Assembly: GCA_017481575.1 (NCBI GenBank)
Contig: JAFUPA010000020.1
Span: 1 to 42,317 of the forward strand
Direction: 5' to 3'
Length of the DNA stretch: 42,317 nt
Origin: Clostridia bacterium
Lineage (GTDB): Bacteria; Bacillota; Clostridia; Oscillospirales; Acutalibacteraceae
Position numbers and translations under genes: made by a program. How positions within the stretch are numbered: the stretch's first letter is position 1; each line of letters begins with the position of its first letter. The notes beneath the pieces were generated by a model. The model was not told the origin of the DNA and ran no database searches. It worked only from the letters and a program-made list of their open reading frames with translations. This document shows positions 1-7,642 of this stretch, in pieces.

Positions 1-45
1 CAGTCGCCAAACCGCTTCTATTATACTAGGAGGTTATTATTTTTT

Positions 46-73
46 ACACCACTCATTTGCGTGGTGCTTTCTT
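46..73 (+). terminator. Intrinsic terminator of an upstream gene outside the window
   Basis: CACCAC (47-52) pairs with GTGGTG (61-66) across an 8-nt loop and is followed by CTTTCTTTTTTT. The T tract is on the plus strand, so this should end a plus-strand transcript that begins before the window. Confidence 0.6.
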
Positions 74-95
74 TTTTTACTAAAGCGTTCTTTTT

Positions 96-118
96 CCCCC
101 GGTAGAACCGGGGGTTTT
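96..118 (+). terminator. GC-rich hairpin with short T tail
   Basis: CCCCCGGT (96-103) and ACCGGGGG (107-114) form a perfect 8-bp stem with a 3-nt loop, followed by TTTTC. It may be a second terminator of the upstream gene or a dispersed hairpin repeat. Its proximity to another terminator at 46-73 makes either reading possible. Confidence 0.45.
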
Positions 119-137
119 CATCCGTTGCCAGACAAGC

Positions 138-170
138 AAAAGGCACTCTCCGCAGAGAGTGCCTTGGTTT
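138..170. terminator. Bidirectional intrinsic terminator
   Basis: GGCACTCTC (142-150) pairs perfectly with GAGAGTGCC (155-163). On the minus strand the stem is followed by TTTTG, immediately downstream of the metallophosphoesterase gene; on the plus strand it is followed by TTGGTTTTT. Confidence 0.75.
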
Positions 171-181
171 TTAGCTTTTAA

Positions 182-1357
182 TTACATAAAAGATGCGATA
201 ATCGGCATCAGGAAGCTCGGAATAAGAGAGCGGAGAAGCTTTGCAATTGTTGTTGCAATTGTGGGTGAGAAGAGATCCAACGGATAAACGGGAATTTCAA
301 ATACCATCTCGTTGAATGTTACTTCATAAGTCTCATAGTTTTCAGGGTCTTTTTCGTCAATTACAAAAACTCTTACTGAACGGTCGCCTGCTCTGCCGTA
401 TGTGCTGAAGCCTGTACCGCCATTGTAACCCATCTTGATGCCTTCGTCTGTTACGCCGTAGAAGCTGTTAACGTGGTCGTGACCGAACCAAGCGCCAACG
501 ATGTCGCCCTTTTCAACCCAAGCCTGATATTCGCCTGTGTTGCTCTCGAGTGACTCTGAACAAGGAACTTCACCGAGCGCACCATCAATAACCTTGTCGT
601 TAAGTGTATACCACTTAACCTCGTCAAGGCTGAATACAGCGTCTGTTACGTCGTCTGTGAACGGAATTTCGTCAAGGAACTGGTAGATTTCCTTAACAGG
701 GATATGCTGGAAGAGAAGTGACGGAACAACCTTGCCGCCGTTTGCAGCCTTAAGCTCGTCGCTTGTCTGCTTGTACCACTCTACCTGGTAAGGTCTGAGA
801 CCTTCATAGCCTGTGATAAGTCCGTCAGGAGCCTTGTTGTTTGAGTCCATAACGTAAACGTTGAATGCCATCTTATCGCCCTTTGAGGACATAATGGGCA
901 CATTGTATGTACCGGGGTCACAACCGTTATCCGGAACAATGCAGTTTTCGTACTGCTTGTAGAAAGCCATCTGCTCCTCAAGCGGGAAGATGTCTTCATA
1001 GTCGTGGTCATGGTTTCCGAATGTTACAAGGAACGGAATGCCTTTTTCATTGATAACATCAAACAGGTTTGAAAGACACTTCTTAAGACCGTCAACATCT
1101 GCACCGGGGAAGAAGTCTGTAAGCTGGTCACCGTTGAACACAAGAAGGTCAGGATTTTCCTGCTCAATTGCCTTTTCAAGCAAAGCAATTTCTGCAACGT
1201 CTGTGAGAATCATATCCTGTGTGTCGTTAATCTGCATAATTTTGAATTTGCCGTCTGCGCCGAACTGAAGCGAGCTTGTTGTGTTAGCCGCAAAAGCAGG
1301 AACAGCAACAGCAATGCACATTACGACTGCCAAAAGAATGCTTAAAAACTTTTTCAT
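182..1357 (-). CDS. Secreted calcineurin-like metallophosphoesterase
   Basis: A 391-residue protein with a signal peptide (residues 1 to about 23, ending in AFA) and a calcineurin-like phosphoesterase domain. Visible metal-ligand motifs in order are INDTQD, FNGDQ, GNHDHD, QHIP and FGHDHVN, matching the family's D-x-H, GD, GNHD, H and GHxH blocks. It should hydrolyse phosphomono- or diesters outside the membrane; the substrate is unknown. After the catalytic domain the last 30 residues form a strongly hydrophobic tail (FSPTIATTIAKL to IIASFM) with no LPXTG or lysine-rich end, which may anchor it to the membrane or another protein. The ATG follows a GGAGG site and a promoter at 1393-1421. A terminator lies just downstream. 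Confidence 0.88.
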   Translation of the reverse strand: MKKFLSILLAVVMCIAVAVPAFAANTTSSLQFGADGKFKIMQINDTQDMILTDVAEIALLEKAIEQENPDLLVFNGDQLTDFFPGADVDGLKKCLSNLFDVINEKGIPFLVTFGNHDHDYEDIFPLEEQMAFYKQYENCIVPDNGCDPGTYNVPIMSSKGDKMAFNVYVMDSNNKAPDGLITGYEGLRPYQVEWYKQTSDELKAANGGKVVPSLLFQHIPVKEIYQFLDEIPFTDDVTDAVFSLDEVKWYTLNDKVIDGALGEVPCSESLESNTGEYQAWVEKGDIVGAWFGHDHVNSFYGVTDEGIKMGYNGGTGFSTYGRAGDRSVRVFVIDEKDPENYETYEVTFNEMVFEIPVYPLDLFSPTIATTIAKLLRSLIPSFLMPIIASFM

Positions 1358-1392
1358 AGCAAAACCTCCAAAAATAGTTTAATTGCCTAATA

Positions 1393-1421
1393 ATTATATA
1401 CCAAAGACACATTAAAGTCAA
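1393..1421 (-). promoter_or_regulatory. Sigma-A promoter for the metallophosphoesterase
   Basis: On the minus strand TTGACT (1416-1421) and TATAAT (1393-1398) are separated by exactly 17 bp, about 35 bp upstream of the start codon. Confidence 0.75.
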
Positions 1422-1553
1422 TAAAACAAGCAATTGCTTTTGTATATTTTCTTTTAACTGTCAAAAATATGTGTATACTCCATTTTTTAAGGTTGACTTT
1501 AAAAGTGAAATGTGCGAAAATAAATGGTACTATTATTTTAGGAGGTGACGGAA

Positions 1554-2984
1554 TTGAGCAAAGAAAGGGCTTTGAGATTTGTAACGGGACTTGTACTTGA
1601 CAAAACGCTTAAGTACATTGACAAGGATCCCGCTGCAAACATCATCAAACTTGTTAATATGGCTGAAAAGCTTTCGGGCAAAACTTTCCCGAAAAAAGTT
1701 TTCGACTCATTCCGTGCCGCTTTGAACGATGAAAGCAACGTCTGGTTTGACTACGCAATGAAATTTGTAAACGACGTTGACCGTGAAAATCTTAAAAAGA
1801 TGTTTCTCTCCTTTGCACTTGGTGCAGGCTACCACGGCACAAAGGCTGTTCGTGAAAACCGTGAAAAATACAAGTGCAACATTCCGTTCATCATTCTGCT
1901 TGACCCTACAAGTGCCTGCAACCTTAAGTGTAAGGGCTGTTGGTCTGCCGAATACGGTCACAAGTTCAACCTTTCCTACGAGGAGCTTGACAGCATTGTA
2001 ACGCAGGGTGTTGAGCTTGGTACTCACCTTTATATGTTCACGGGCGGCGAGCCGCTTATCCGTAAAAACGACATTTTAAAGCTGTGCCGCAAGCACCTCA
2101 ACTGCACATTCCTCGCTTACACCAACGCTACGCTTGTTGACCAGAAGTTCTGCGACGATATGAAAGAGGTCGGCAACCTTGCCCTTGCAATCAGCATTGA
2201 GGGCTCGGAGGAAACAAACGACTACCGCCGTGGTAACGGTGCTTATGAAACATCTATCAAAGCGCTTGACCTGCTTCAGAAAAACGGTTGCCTTTACGGT
2301 ATTTCCGTTTGCTACACAGCCAAAAATATTGACGAGGTTACAAGCGACGAATTCCTCGACCTTATGATTTCAAAGGGCGTTAAATTCGGACTTTACTTTA
2401 ACTATATGCCCGTCGGCACAAATGCCGATGTGGAGCTTATCCCCTCACCCGAGCAGAGAACCTTTATGTACAACTGGCTCAAAAGAGTGCGTAACAGCAA
2501 AACAGGCAAGCCGATGTTTGTTATGGATTTCCAGAACGACGGCGAATACGTCGGAGGTTGCATTGCAGGCGGCAGAAACTATTTCCACATCAACTCCGCA
2601 GGCGATATGGAGCCGTGTGTTTTTGTTCACTTCTCCGATGCCAACATCAGAACACACACATTGCTTGAAGCGCTCAAGAGTCCCCTCTTTATGGCTTTCC
2701 ACCACAACCAACCCTTTAATGACAACCACCTGCGTCCTTGCCCGATGCTCGAAAATCCCGAGTATCTGCGCAAAATTATAAAAATCACAGGTGCAAAGTC
2801 AACCGACCTTGTCAACCAGGAGGGCGTTGAAAATCTTTGTGCAAAATGCGATAAATTTGCAAAGGAATGGCAGCCCGTGGCGGACAAGCTCTGGGCAGAT
2901 AACAAGCATCCCAACCCAAAAACGCAGTATTACCGTGATACAGCCGAGGCTATGAGAGAAAAACTTAACGACATTGTGAGATAG
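1554..2984 (+). CDS. Radical SAM protein with C-terminal extra cysteines
   Basis: A 476-residue radical SAM enzyme. The N-terminal 110 residues are helical and not recognised. The SAM cluster motif CNLKCKGCW (C122, C126, C129) is followed by the SAM-binding GGEP motif (TGGEPL). The C-terminal part carries further cysteines (GGCIAGG, EPCVF, RPCPM, CAKC) in an order that resembles SPASM-type auxiliary cluster domains. Start choice: AGGAGGT (1540-1546) is 7 nt before the TTG at 1554, whereas an in-frame GTG at 1545 lies inside that Shine-Dalgarno site. The substrate is unknown. The next gene on the strand is a 39-residue peptide, so a peptide-modifying role is conceivable, but that peptide has no cysteine and its own promoter. 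Confidence 0.85.
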   Translation: MSKERALRFVTGLVLDKTLKYIDKDPAANIIKLVNMAEKLSGKTFPKKVFDSFRAALNDESNVWFDYAMKFVNDVDRENLKKMFLSFALGAGYHGTKAVRENREKYKCNIPFIILLDPTSACNLKCKGCWSAEYGHKFNLSYEELDSIVTQGVELGTHLYMFTGGEPLIRKNDILKLCRKHLNCTFLAYTNATLVDQKFCDDMKEVGNLALAISIEGSEETNDYRRGNGAYETSIKALDLLQKNGCLYGISVCYTAKNIDEVTSDEFLDLMISKGVKFGLYFNYMPVGTNADVELIPSPEQRTFMYNWLKRVRNSKTGKPMFVMDFQNDGEYVGGCIAGGRNYFHINSAGDMEPCVFVHFSDANIRTHTLLEALKSPLFMAFHHNQPFNDNHLRPCPMLENPEYLRKIIKITGAKSTDLVNQEGVENLCAKCDKFAKEWQPVADKLWADNKHPNPKTQYYRDTAEAMREKLNDIVR

Positions 2985-3044
2985 TCTTATACAAAATCAC
3001 AACTCTGTCTATTTTTCATCTTCCTTTTTCTGCTAAAGTGCGAA

Positions 3045-3074
3045 TTGATTGTGACATAAGATTTATGTTATTAT
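3045..3074 (+). promoter_or_regulatory. Putative sigma-A promoter of the 39-residue peptide gene
   Basis: TTGATT (3045-3050) and TATTAT (3069-3074) are 18 bp apart and 44 bp upstream of the peptide start codon. This suggests independent transcription from the radical SAM gene. Confidence 0.55.
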
Positions 3075-3117
3075 TTTCGTGCGGAGTAATCCGACAATTT
3101 TGAGGAGGAACAAAAGA

Positions 3118-3237
3118 ATGGATTTCGTAGCACAGATTCTTGCAATGGTTGAAGAGCTCCTTGCTTTCCTTGGCGAGTTCGAAGCAGCAGGCATCATCGA
3201 CATCATCGAGAACTTTTTTGCTAACTTTGCTGCATAA
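3118..3237 (+). CDS. Small acidic amphipathic peptide, 39 residues
   Basis: A 39-codon reading frame starting MDFVAQILAMVEELL and ending FFANFAA. It has a strong ribosome binding site (GAGGAGGAA, 8 nt before ATG), its own likely promoter and a strong terminator 14 nt after the stop, so the whole unit looks like a dedicated small gene. The peptide has seven acidic and no basic residues, no cysteine and no signal peptide. Acidic residues recur every three to four positions between Leu, Ile, Phe and Ala, as in an amphipathic helix, with a possible break near AAG (residues 23-25). I recognise no family. It could be a membrane-surface peptide, a phenol-soluble-modulin-like secreted peptide, a regulatory partner of a membrane protein or a modified peptide precursor; none is shown. 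Confidence 0.7.
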   Translation: MDFVAQILAMVEELLAFLGEFEAAGIIDIIENFFANFAA

Positions 3238-3251
3238 TTATTAAGCATAAG

Positions 3252-3302
3252 AAAGACTGTATCTTCTCTGTTTTTTACGGTTAAAGATACAGTCTTTTTT
3301 TA
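3252..3302 (+). terminator. Intrinsic terminator after the small peptide gene
   Basis: AAGACTGTATCTT pairs with AAGATACAGTCTT and is followed by a run of T. The loop is about 18 nt. It closes the small peptide transcription unit and separates it from pyk. Confidence 0.85.
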
Positions 3303-3316
3303 ATATTCAATAAAAC

Positions 3317-3347
3317 TATACCACTTTTTATAAAAATGTGGTATACT
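3317..3347 (+). promoter_or_regulatory. Inverted repeat overlapping a possible pyk -10 box
   Basis: TATACCAC (3317-3324) and GTGGTATA (3338-3345) are perfect inverted arms. The right arm overlaps TATACT (3342-3347), a good -10 sequence; the matching -35 position is poor. The layout would suit a regulator-dependent promoter for pyruvate kinase. It is an inference from symmetry and position only. Confidence 0.4.
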
Positions 3348-3378
3348 TGTCCACATAATTTTGTCAGAGGTGCTTTTT

Positions 3379-4791
3379 TTGAGAAAAACAAAGATAGTCG
3401 GAACAGTTGGCCCTGCCTGTTCCGATAAGGATACATTTACAAAACTTTGCAAGGCAGGTTTGAATGTTGCCAGACTTAACTTTTCGCACGGTGACCATTC
3501 AACACACCGCAAGAATATAGATATGATCAAACAGGTTCGAGAAGAGCTTGATATGCCCATTGCAATCATGCTTGACACAAAAGGACCTGAATACCGAATA
3601 AAATCCTTTGAAAATGGTAAGATCACTCTCAACGCAGGCGGCACGTTCTCTTTTACCCGCCGTGAAATTGTCGGTAACGAAAATTGTGTGTCGGTCACTT
3701 ACAAAAACATTGTCAATGAGCTTAACAAGGGCGATATAATTTTACTCAACAACGGTCTTATTTCTTTTAAAGTTGAAGATTTTACCGAGGATGATGTTAT
3801 CTGTAAGGTAATTGTCGGTGGTGAGCTTTCCGACCGCAAGAGTATGAGCTTCCCCGGCAAGGTGCTGAACCAGCCTTACCTGAGCGAGCAGGATAAAAAA
3901 GATTTGCTTTTTGGCATACAGAACGATGTTGATTTCATTGCCTGTTCTTTTGTTTCGTGTAAGCAGGACTTGATTGACGTTCGCACTTTCCTCCACGAAA
4001 ACGGCGGCAAGGACATTGACCTGATTGCAAAAATTGAAAATCGTTCGGGTGTTGATAATATTGAAGACATCTGTACCGCTTGCGACGGTATTATGATTGC
4101 ACGAGGCGATATGGGTGTTGAAATTCCGTTTGAAGAACTGCCTGCAATTCAGAAAAAACTCATTACAAAATGTCGTTTGCTTGGCAAGCGTGTAATTACC
4201 GCAACCGAAATGCTCGAGTCGATGATTCACAATATCAGACCGACCAGAGCCGAAATTTCCGATGTTGCTAATGCTGTTTATGACGGTACAAGTGCAATTA
4301 TGCTTTCAGGCGAAACCGCAGCAGGCGCTTACCCCGTCCTTGCTGTTGAAACAATGGCAAAAATTGCGGAAGAAACAGAAAAGAATATCAATTACAGCAA
4401 TCGCTTCAAAAACTCCAGCTTCAGTATTAAAAATACTGTTGATGCCATTTCACACGCAACCTGCGGTATGGCAATCGACATCGACGCAAGTGTAATTGCT
4501 GTTTGTTCTCTTTCGGGTATGACTGCCCGAATGGTGTCACGTTTCAGATCCCCTGCCGACATTCTGGGTGTTACGACGGACATAAGGACATGGCGCAAAC
4601 TTTCGCTTTCATGGGGTGTTACTCCCGTTATATGCGAAACCTTCAACTCAACAGACGTTCTATTTTACACTGCAAAAAATCTTGCAAAGAGCACTTTCTC
4701 ACTTACTGACGGTGAAAAAATTATCATCACAGGCGGAATAACAAACGGACGCTCGGGAAACACAAACCTTATAAAAGTAGAAATTATATAA
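3379..4791 (+). CDS. pyk: Pyruvate kinase
   Basis: A 470-residue pyruvate kinase, which converts phosphoenolpyruvate and ADP to pyruvate and ATP in the last step of glycolysis. It starts in the classic way, RKTKIVGTVGP, and carries NFSHG (substrate and K+ site), DTKGPE, the Mg2+/PEP motif KIENRSGVDN with ARGDMGVE, and TATEMLESM. The C-terminal allosteric domain ends near residue 470, so the extra PEP-utiliser-like domain found in Bacillus and relatives is absent. Start choice: AGAGG (3365-3369) is followed by TTG at 3379, which gives the family-typical N terminus; an earlier TTG at 3361 lies before that site. It is a single-gene unit between two terminators, with a dyad over its likely -10. 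Confidence 0.96.
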   Translation: MRKTKIVGTVGPACSDKDTFTKLCKAGLNVARLNFSHGDHSTHRKNIDMIKQVREELDMPIAIMLDTKGPEYRIKSFENGKITLNAGGTFSFTRREIVGNENCVSVTYKNIVNELNKGDIILLNNGLISFKVEDFTEDDVICKVIVGGELSDRKSMSFPGKVLNQPYLSEQDKKDLLFGIQNDVDFIACSFVSCKQDLIDVRTFLHENGGKDIDLIAKIENRSGVDNIEDICTACDGIMIARGDMGVEIPFEELPAIQKKLITKCRLLGKRVITATEMLESMIHNIRPTRAEISDVANAVYDGTSAIMLSGETAAGAYPVLAVETMAKIAEETEKNINYSNRFKNSSFSIKNTVDAISHATCGMAIDIDASVIAVCSLSGMTARMVSRFRSPADILGVTTDIRTWRKLSLSWGVTPVICETFNSTDVLFYTAKNLAKSTFSLTDGEKIIITGGITNGRSGNTNLIKVEII

Positions 4792-4793
4792 AT

Positions 4794-4834
4794 AAAAAAT
4801 GTATCTTAACCCTACGGTCAAGATACATTTTTTA
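4794..4834. terminator. Bidirectional terminator between pyk and the histidine phosphatase gene
   Basis: AAAAATGTATCTT pairs with AAGATACATTTTT around a 12-nt loop; A and T tracts flank it on both sides. The two flanking genes converge here and end within 5 nt of the stem. Confidence 0.85.
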
Positions 4835-5539
4835 TTACATTTGTGAAATGTCGTTCACCGACGCATCAAGCCCCTCGGCGTAGAGGTGCGAAAGGTCCGA
4901 ATATCCCAGACACTTCGGTGCAGTTATTCCGTTTTCGTTATTTTCAAATTCAATAACCGTCACACCCGTGTAATCGTAATCAAAGCCTGACCACATAATA
5001 TGCAACGGAATGTGCAACAGAACAGAAACCCAAGCCCTTGCAAACGCCGCATGGCAAAATAAAGCAACCCTGTCGCTGTTTGCATTCAGAATACGGTACA
5101 CTCCGCTTTCTTCCTTGTAGCCTAATCTTTCAAGGAAATCGTTGCCGTTTTTCTCAATATAATCCACAGCCTTTTTCATTTCTGACTGCTTGATGCCATC
5201 ACATTCATATGCTCTTTCAAAAGGCAGATCGATATTACCGTTTTGTCTGAAATATGTGTTCTGCACAAATGAAATGGATTTCATTTTGCCGTCGGGGAAA
5301 GATGTAAGTCTTTCGTCACCGATTTCGTGCGACCACTCTTCTGTTTGCTTTTCAAGACCTAACATTCTGCAAGCAGGCTCCGCTGTTTGCTGTGCACGGA
5401 GTATGGGCGAAGCGAAAATCTTATTAACCTTAAGCTTGCTCATTCTTTTGCCCACAGCCTCTGCCTGAAGCCAGCCTTTTTCTGTAAGTGCGCCCGTGGA
5501 ATAATCGGGCTCGCCGTGGCGGATTATGTAAAGAATCAT
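4835..5539 (-). CDS. Histidine phosphatase family protein (phosphoglycerate mutase-like)
   Basis: A 234-residue cytosolic protein of the histidine phosphatase superfamily. The catalytic RHGE motif is at residues 8-11 in IIRHGEPDYS, the following TEKGWLQAE block is typical, and a second active-site histidine is in ALFCHAAFARAW. Such enzymes transfer or remove phosphate through a phosphohistidine; members include cofactor-dependent phosphoglycerate mutases, alpha-ribazole phosphatase and broad phosphatases. The insertion between the two histidines is longer than in small phosphatases, and I cannot name the substrate. It starts behind GAGGTGA, 24 nt downstream of a secreted-protein gene on the same strand, so the two are probably co-transcribed. 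Confidence 0.85.
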   Translation of the reverse strand: MILYIIRHGEPDYSTGALTEKGWLQAEAVGKRMSKLKVNKIFASPILRAQQTAEPACRMLGLEKQTEEWSHEIGDERLTSFPDGKMKSISFVQNTYFRQNGNIDLPFERAYECDGIKQSEMKKAVDYIEKNGNDFLERLGYKEESGVYRILNANSDRVALFCHAAFARAWVSVLLHIPLHIMWSGFDYDYTGVTVIEFENNENGITAPKCLGYSDLSHLYAEGLDASVNDISQM

Positions 5540-5563
5540 ATTGTCACCTCTTATGTTGATTTA

Positions 5564-6502
5564 TCAGTAAGTAAAGGTAAGTGTTCTCTTCATTGAGCCT
5601 GAAACCTCTGCGGCACCCGAAATGCCGATAAAGTTTCCGCCGCCTTTACCTGCAAGGGGCATATAAACCTCTGCCTGCTTGACATAGCCGTCAGCACCGA
5701 CTGTTGCCTTTAACTTTGTGCCCGTATAGCTGAAATCTCCCTGAGTAACTTTAAGACCGAAGAGGTCAACCGCTCCAAGGTCAAGCGGGAATGAGCACTG
5801 CTTGTTGTAAACGGGGAATTTTTGAAGAGTTGCATCCTCTGCAACAACCTGAATGTTGATTTCGTAGTTGTTGCCTTTCTTTGTTACGGTTGCGGTTTTT
5901 GCACCTTTCGGGTCAAGTGCCACGGGGAAACCGAAATCATTTGCCTTGTAAGTGCCATCGTCTGTTGCAACACCCTTTGAAAAAGCTTTTGTGCTTTCGG
6001 TTGTCTTTGCATAGGCTTCAACAATCTTGTTCGCAAGAGCCAACGCACCCTTTCCGCCGGGCGTCATTGAGTCCACGCTGATAGCAATTGTCTCTGTTCT
6101 CTTGATTGTCACTTTTTGAGCGTTATATGACTTTGTCACACTCTCCGTGTAATACTTAACAACCTGTTCTTTTGAGTAAGCCGTCGGGTCGTTTGCACCG
6201 CCCTGCGATGTGGGTACAGTTGCATTTTCGTCCGAATCGGGAGTCGATGTCTGTGTGTCATCGGCAGGAGTTGTTGTGTACGTGATGTCGGGTGTTTCGT
6301 CTGACGTTAAGTCAGAACTGTTGTCAGGTGTTATCTGAACATTGTCATTATCAACAGTTCCGTCAAACGCAGAGGTCTCACCGCCGAGTTTTGCCGCATC
6401 TTTCAAAGCATCGCTGTAATTGCCGACTGCTACTGACGATGTGATACACAAAATCACGACACAGATGAGTGCTGTAACCGACTTGAGAACCGTATCTTTC
6501 AT
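5564..6502 (-). CDS. Secreted protein with Thr/Asp-rich linker, paralogue 1
   Basis: A 312-residue exported protein of unknown function. It opens with a signal sequence or N-terminal anchor (MKDTVLKSVTALICVVIL) followed by SSVAVGNYS, then a low-complexity Thr/Asp/Ser/Pro linker at about residues 40-105, and a C-terminal beta-rich domain of about 200 residues with Gly-rich, aromatic-ending strands. The N terminus is nearly identical to that of the next gene upstream at 6624-7613, and both have a helical YSKEQVVKYY or LTKADVIKLI segment after the linker, so they are tandem paralogues. Start choice: ATG at 6502 follows the unusual Shine-Dalgarno GGGGGT; an in-frame ATG five codons upstream overlaps that site, and the paralogue begins at the same residue. 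Co-transcription with the histidine phosphatase gene is likely. Confidence 0.8.
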   Translation of the reverse strand: MKDTVLKSVTALICVVILCITSSVAVGNYSDALKDAAKLGGETSAFDGTVDNDNVQITPDNSSDLTSDETPDITYTTTPADDTQTSTPDSDENATVPTSQGGANDPTAYSKEQVVKYYTESVTKSYNAQKVTIKRTETIAISVDSMTPGGKGALALANKIVEAYAKTTESTKAFSKGVATDDGTYKANDFGFPVALDPKGAKTATVTKKGNNYEINIQVVAEDATLQKFPVYNKQCSFPLDLGAVDLFGLKVTQGDFSYTGTKLKATVGADGYVKQAEVYMPLAGKGGGNFIGISGAAEVSGSMKRTLTFTY

Positions 6503-6571
6503 TGATATTACCCCCATATACTTCTGATATGACTATATAATACCACTTTTATTTTAAAATTTCCATAGGGA

Positions 6572-6608
6572 AATAAAACAAAAGGCACCATCTTGCGATG
6601 ATGCCTGA
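6572..6608 (-). terminator. Terminator of paralogue 2
   Basis: On the minus strand GGCATCATC, loop GCAA, and GATGGTGCC form a 9-bp stem with one G-U pair, followed by TTTTGTTTT. It lies between the two paralogous genes and should make them separate transcripts. Confidence 0.8.
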
Positions 6609-6623
6609 TTTATTAAGTGCAAA

Positions 6624-7613
6624 TCAATACTTGATGTTTGTGTACTTGTTTGTGATAGAAGCTGAACCTGTGCCTGTTGCACCGATAATTGCAAGTTTGA
6701 GCTTAAGTGTTGCATCGAATGTGTATGAATACTCAAGAGCTGTCATCTTGCCGTCAACGATTGTAGCTGTGAAGGTAATCTTCTTGTAGTTAGCCTTTGA
6801 CTCACCCTCAACAACCTTAACTGCACTACCAACCTCGTTAGCGATGCTCTTGTTAACTTCCTGGAATGTAATGTAGTCGTTTGTTGCGTGTGCCATCGCA
6901 CTTGAAGCGTTCGGGTTTGTGCAATCCTTGATTACAACTGTGTACTTGTTGCCGCTTACGTTGAAGGATGTAACGTCAGCATCTGTAAGGTTCATAGCCT
7001 TGATCATATATTTACCATCAAAGCCTTCACCCTTACCGTTTTTAACTGTGCCTGTAATCGGCTGAGCCTTAACGCCGATGAAGCCGCCGACAACTGAATC
7101 AAGAGAAGCGTTCTCGTCAACACCGTGGATAATCTTGTTAAGAGCATCTGTTGCTGAACCAACGTCGATAGGATTAACAAACTTACCTGTTCTTGTGAAA
7201 CTGTATGAGCCCTTTGCTGCTTTTGCAGTTTCTGCGTTAATAAGCTTGATAACGTCAGCCTTTGTAAGTGCTGCGGGCTTCTCTGAGCCGCCTGCGGAAG
7301 GAGTTGTTGCATCTGTACCTGCATCAGGTGTAGTTGCATCTGTGCCGTCTGTTGCTCCGTCAACTGTACCCTCATCAACAGTACCGTCTACAGTGCCGTC
7401 AACTGTGCCATCATTAACTGTACCGTCTACAGTACCGTCAACTGTGCTGTCCTGTGTACCGTTTGATACAGCACCGCCTGTTGTGATTGAACCTGTGAGC
7501 TTTGCAGCTTCTGCTACAGCATTGCTGTATTTGCCTACGGCTACTGATGAAGTGATGCATAAAACTACAACACAAATGAGCGCTGTAACCGATTTGATTA
7601 TGGTGTCTTTCAT
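6624..7613 (-). CDS. Secreted protein with DGTV-repeat linker, paralogue 2
   Basis: A 329-residue exported protein of unknown function. It has a signal sequence or anchor (MKDTIIKSVTALICVVVL, then SSVAVGKYS) matching paralogue 1, a linker (about residues 45-110) built from repeated TVDG/DGTV units and TTPDAGTDA, and a C-terminal beta-rich domain of about 220 residues ending in aromatic-rich strands. The linker would form a flexible negatively charged stalk at the cell surface. The start is ATG behind CGGGGGT, the same unusual Shine-Dalgarno as the paralogue. A perfect 8+8 inverted repeat overlapping a TATAAT box lies 30 bp upstream. The C-terminal domains of the two paralogues have diverged far more than their N termini, suggesting different ligands or substrates. 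Confidence 0.8.
   Translation of the reverse strand: MKDTIIKSVTALICVVVLCITSSVAVGKYSNAVAEAAKLTGSITTGGAVSNGTQDSTVDGTVDGTVNDGTVDGTVDGTVDEGTVDGATDGTDATTPDAGTDATTPSAGGSEKPAALTKADVIKLINAETAKAAKGSYSFTRTGKFVNPIDVGSATDALNKIIHGVDENASLDSVVGGFIGVKAQPITGTVKNGKGEGFDGKYMIKAMNLTDADVTSFNVSGNKYTVVIKDCTNPNASSAMAHATNDYITFQEVNKSIANEVGSAVKVVEGESKANYKKITFTATIVDGKMTALEYSYTFDATLKLKLAIIGATGTGSASITNKYTNIKY
7344..7445 (-). repeat. In-frame DGTV/TVDG repeats in a surface protein linker
   Basis: About eight degenerate copies of a 9-12-bp unit encode TVDG/DGTV repeats at about residues 57-90. The DNA units (for example GTACCGTCTACAGT and GTGCCGTCAACTGT on the plus strand) are similar enough to recombine or slip in frame. 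Confidence 0.75.
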
Positions 7614-7642
7614 TTAATTAACCCCCGTAAAAATTTTATTTC

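Noticed and set aside
1493-1522. Promoter of the radical SAM gene (TTGACT at 1493)
   Set aside because: The -35 is good, but there is no acceptable -10 at 16-18 bp, so I did not list it.
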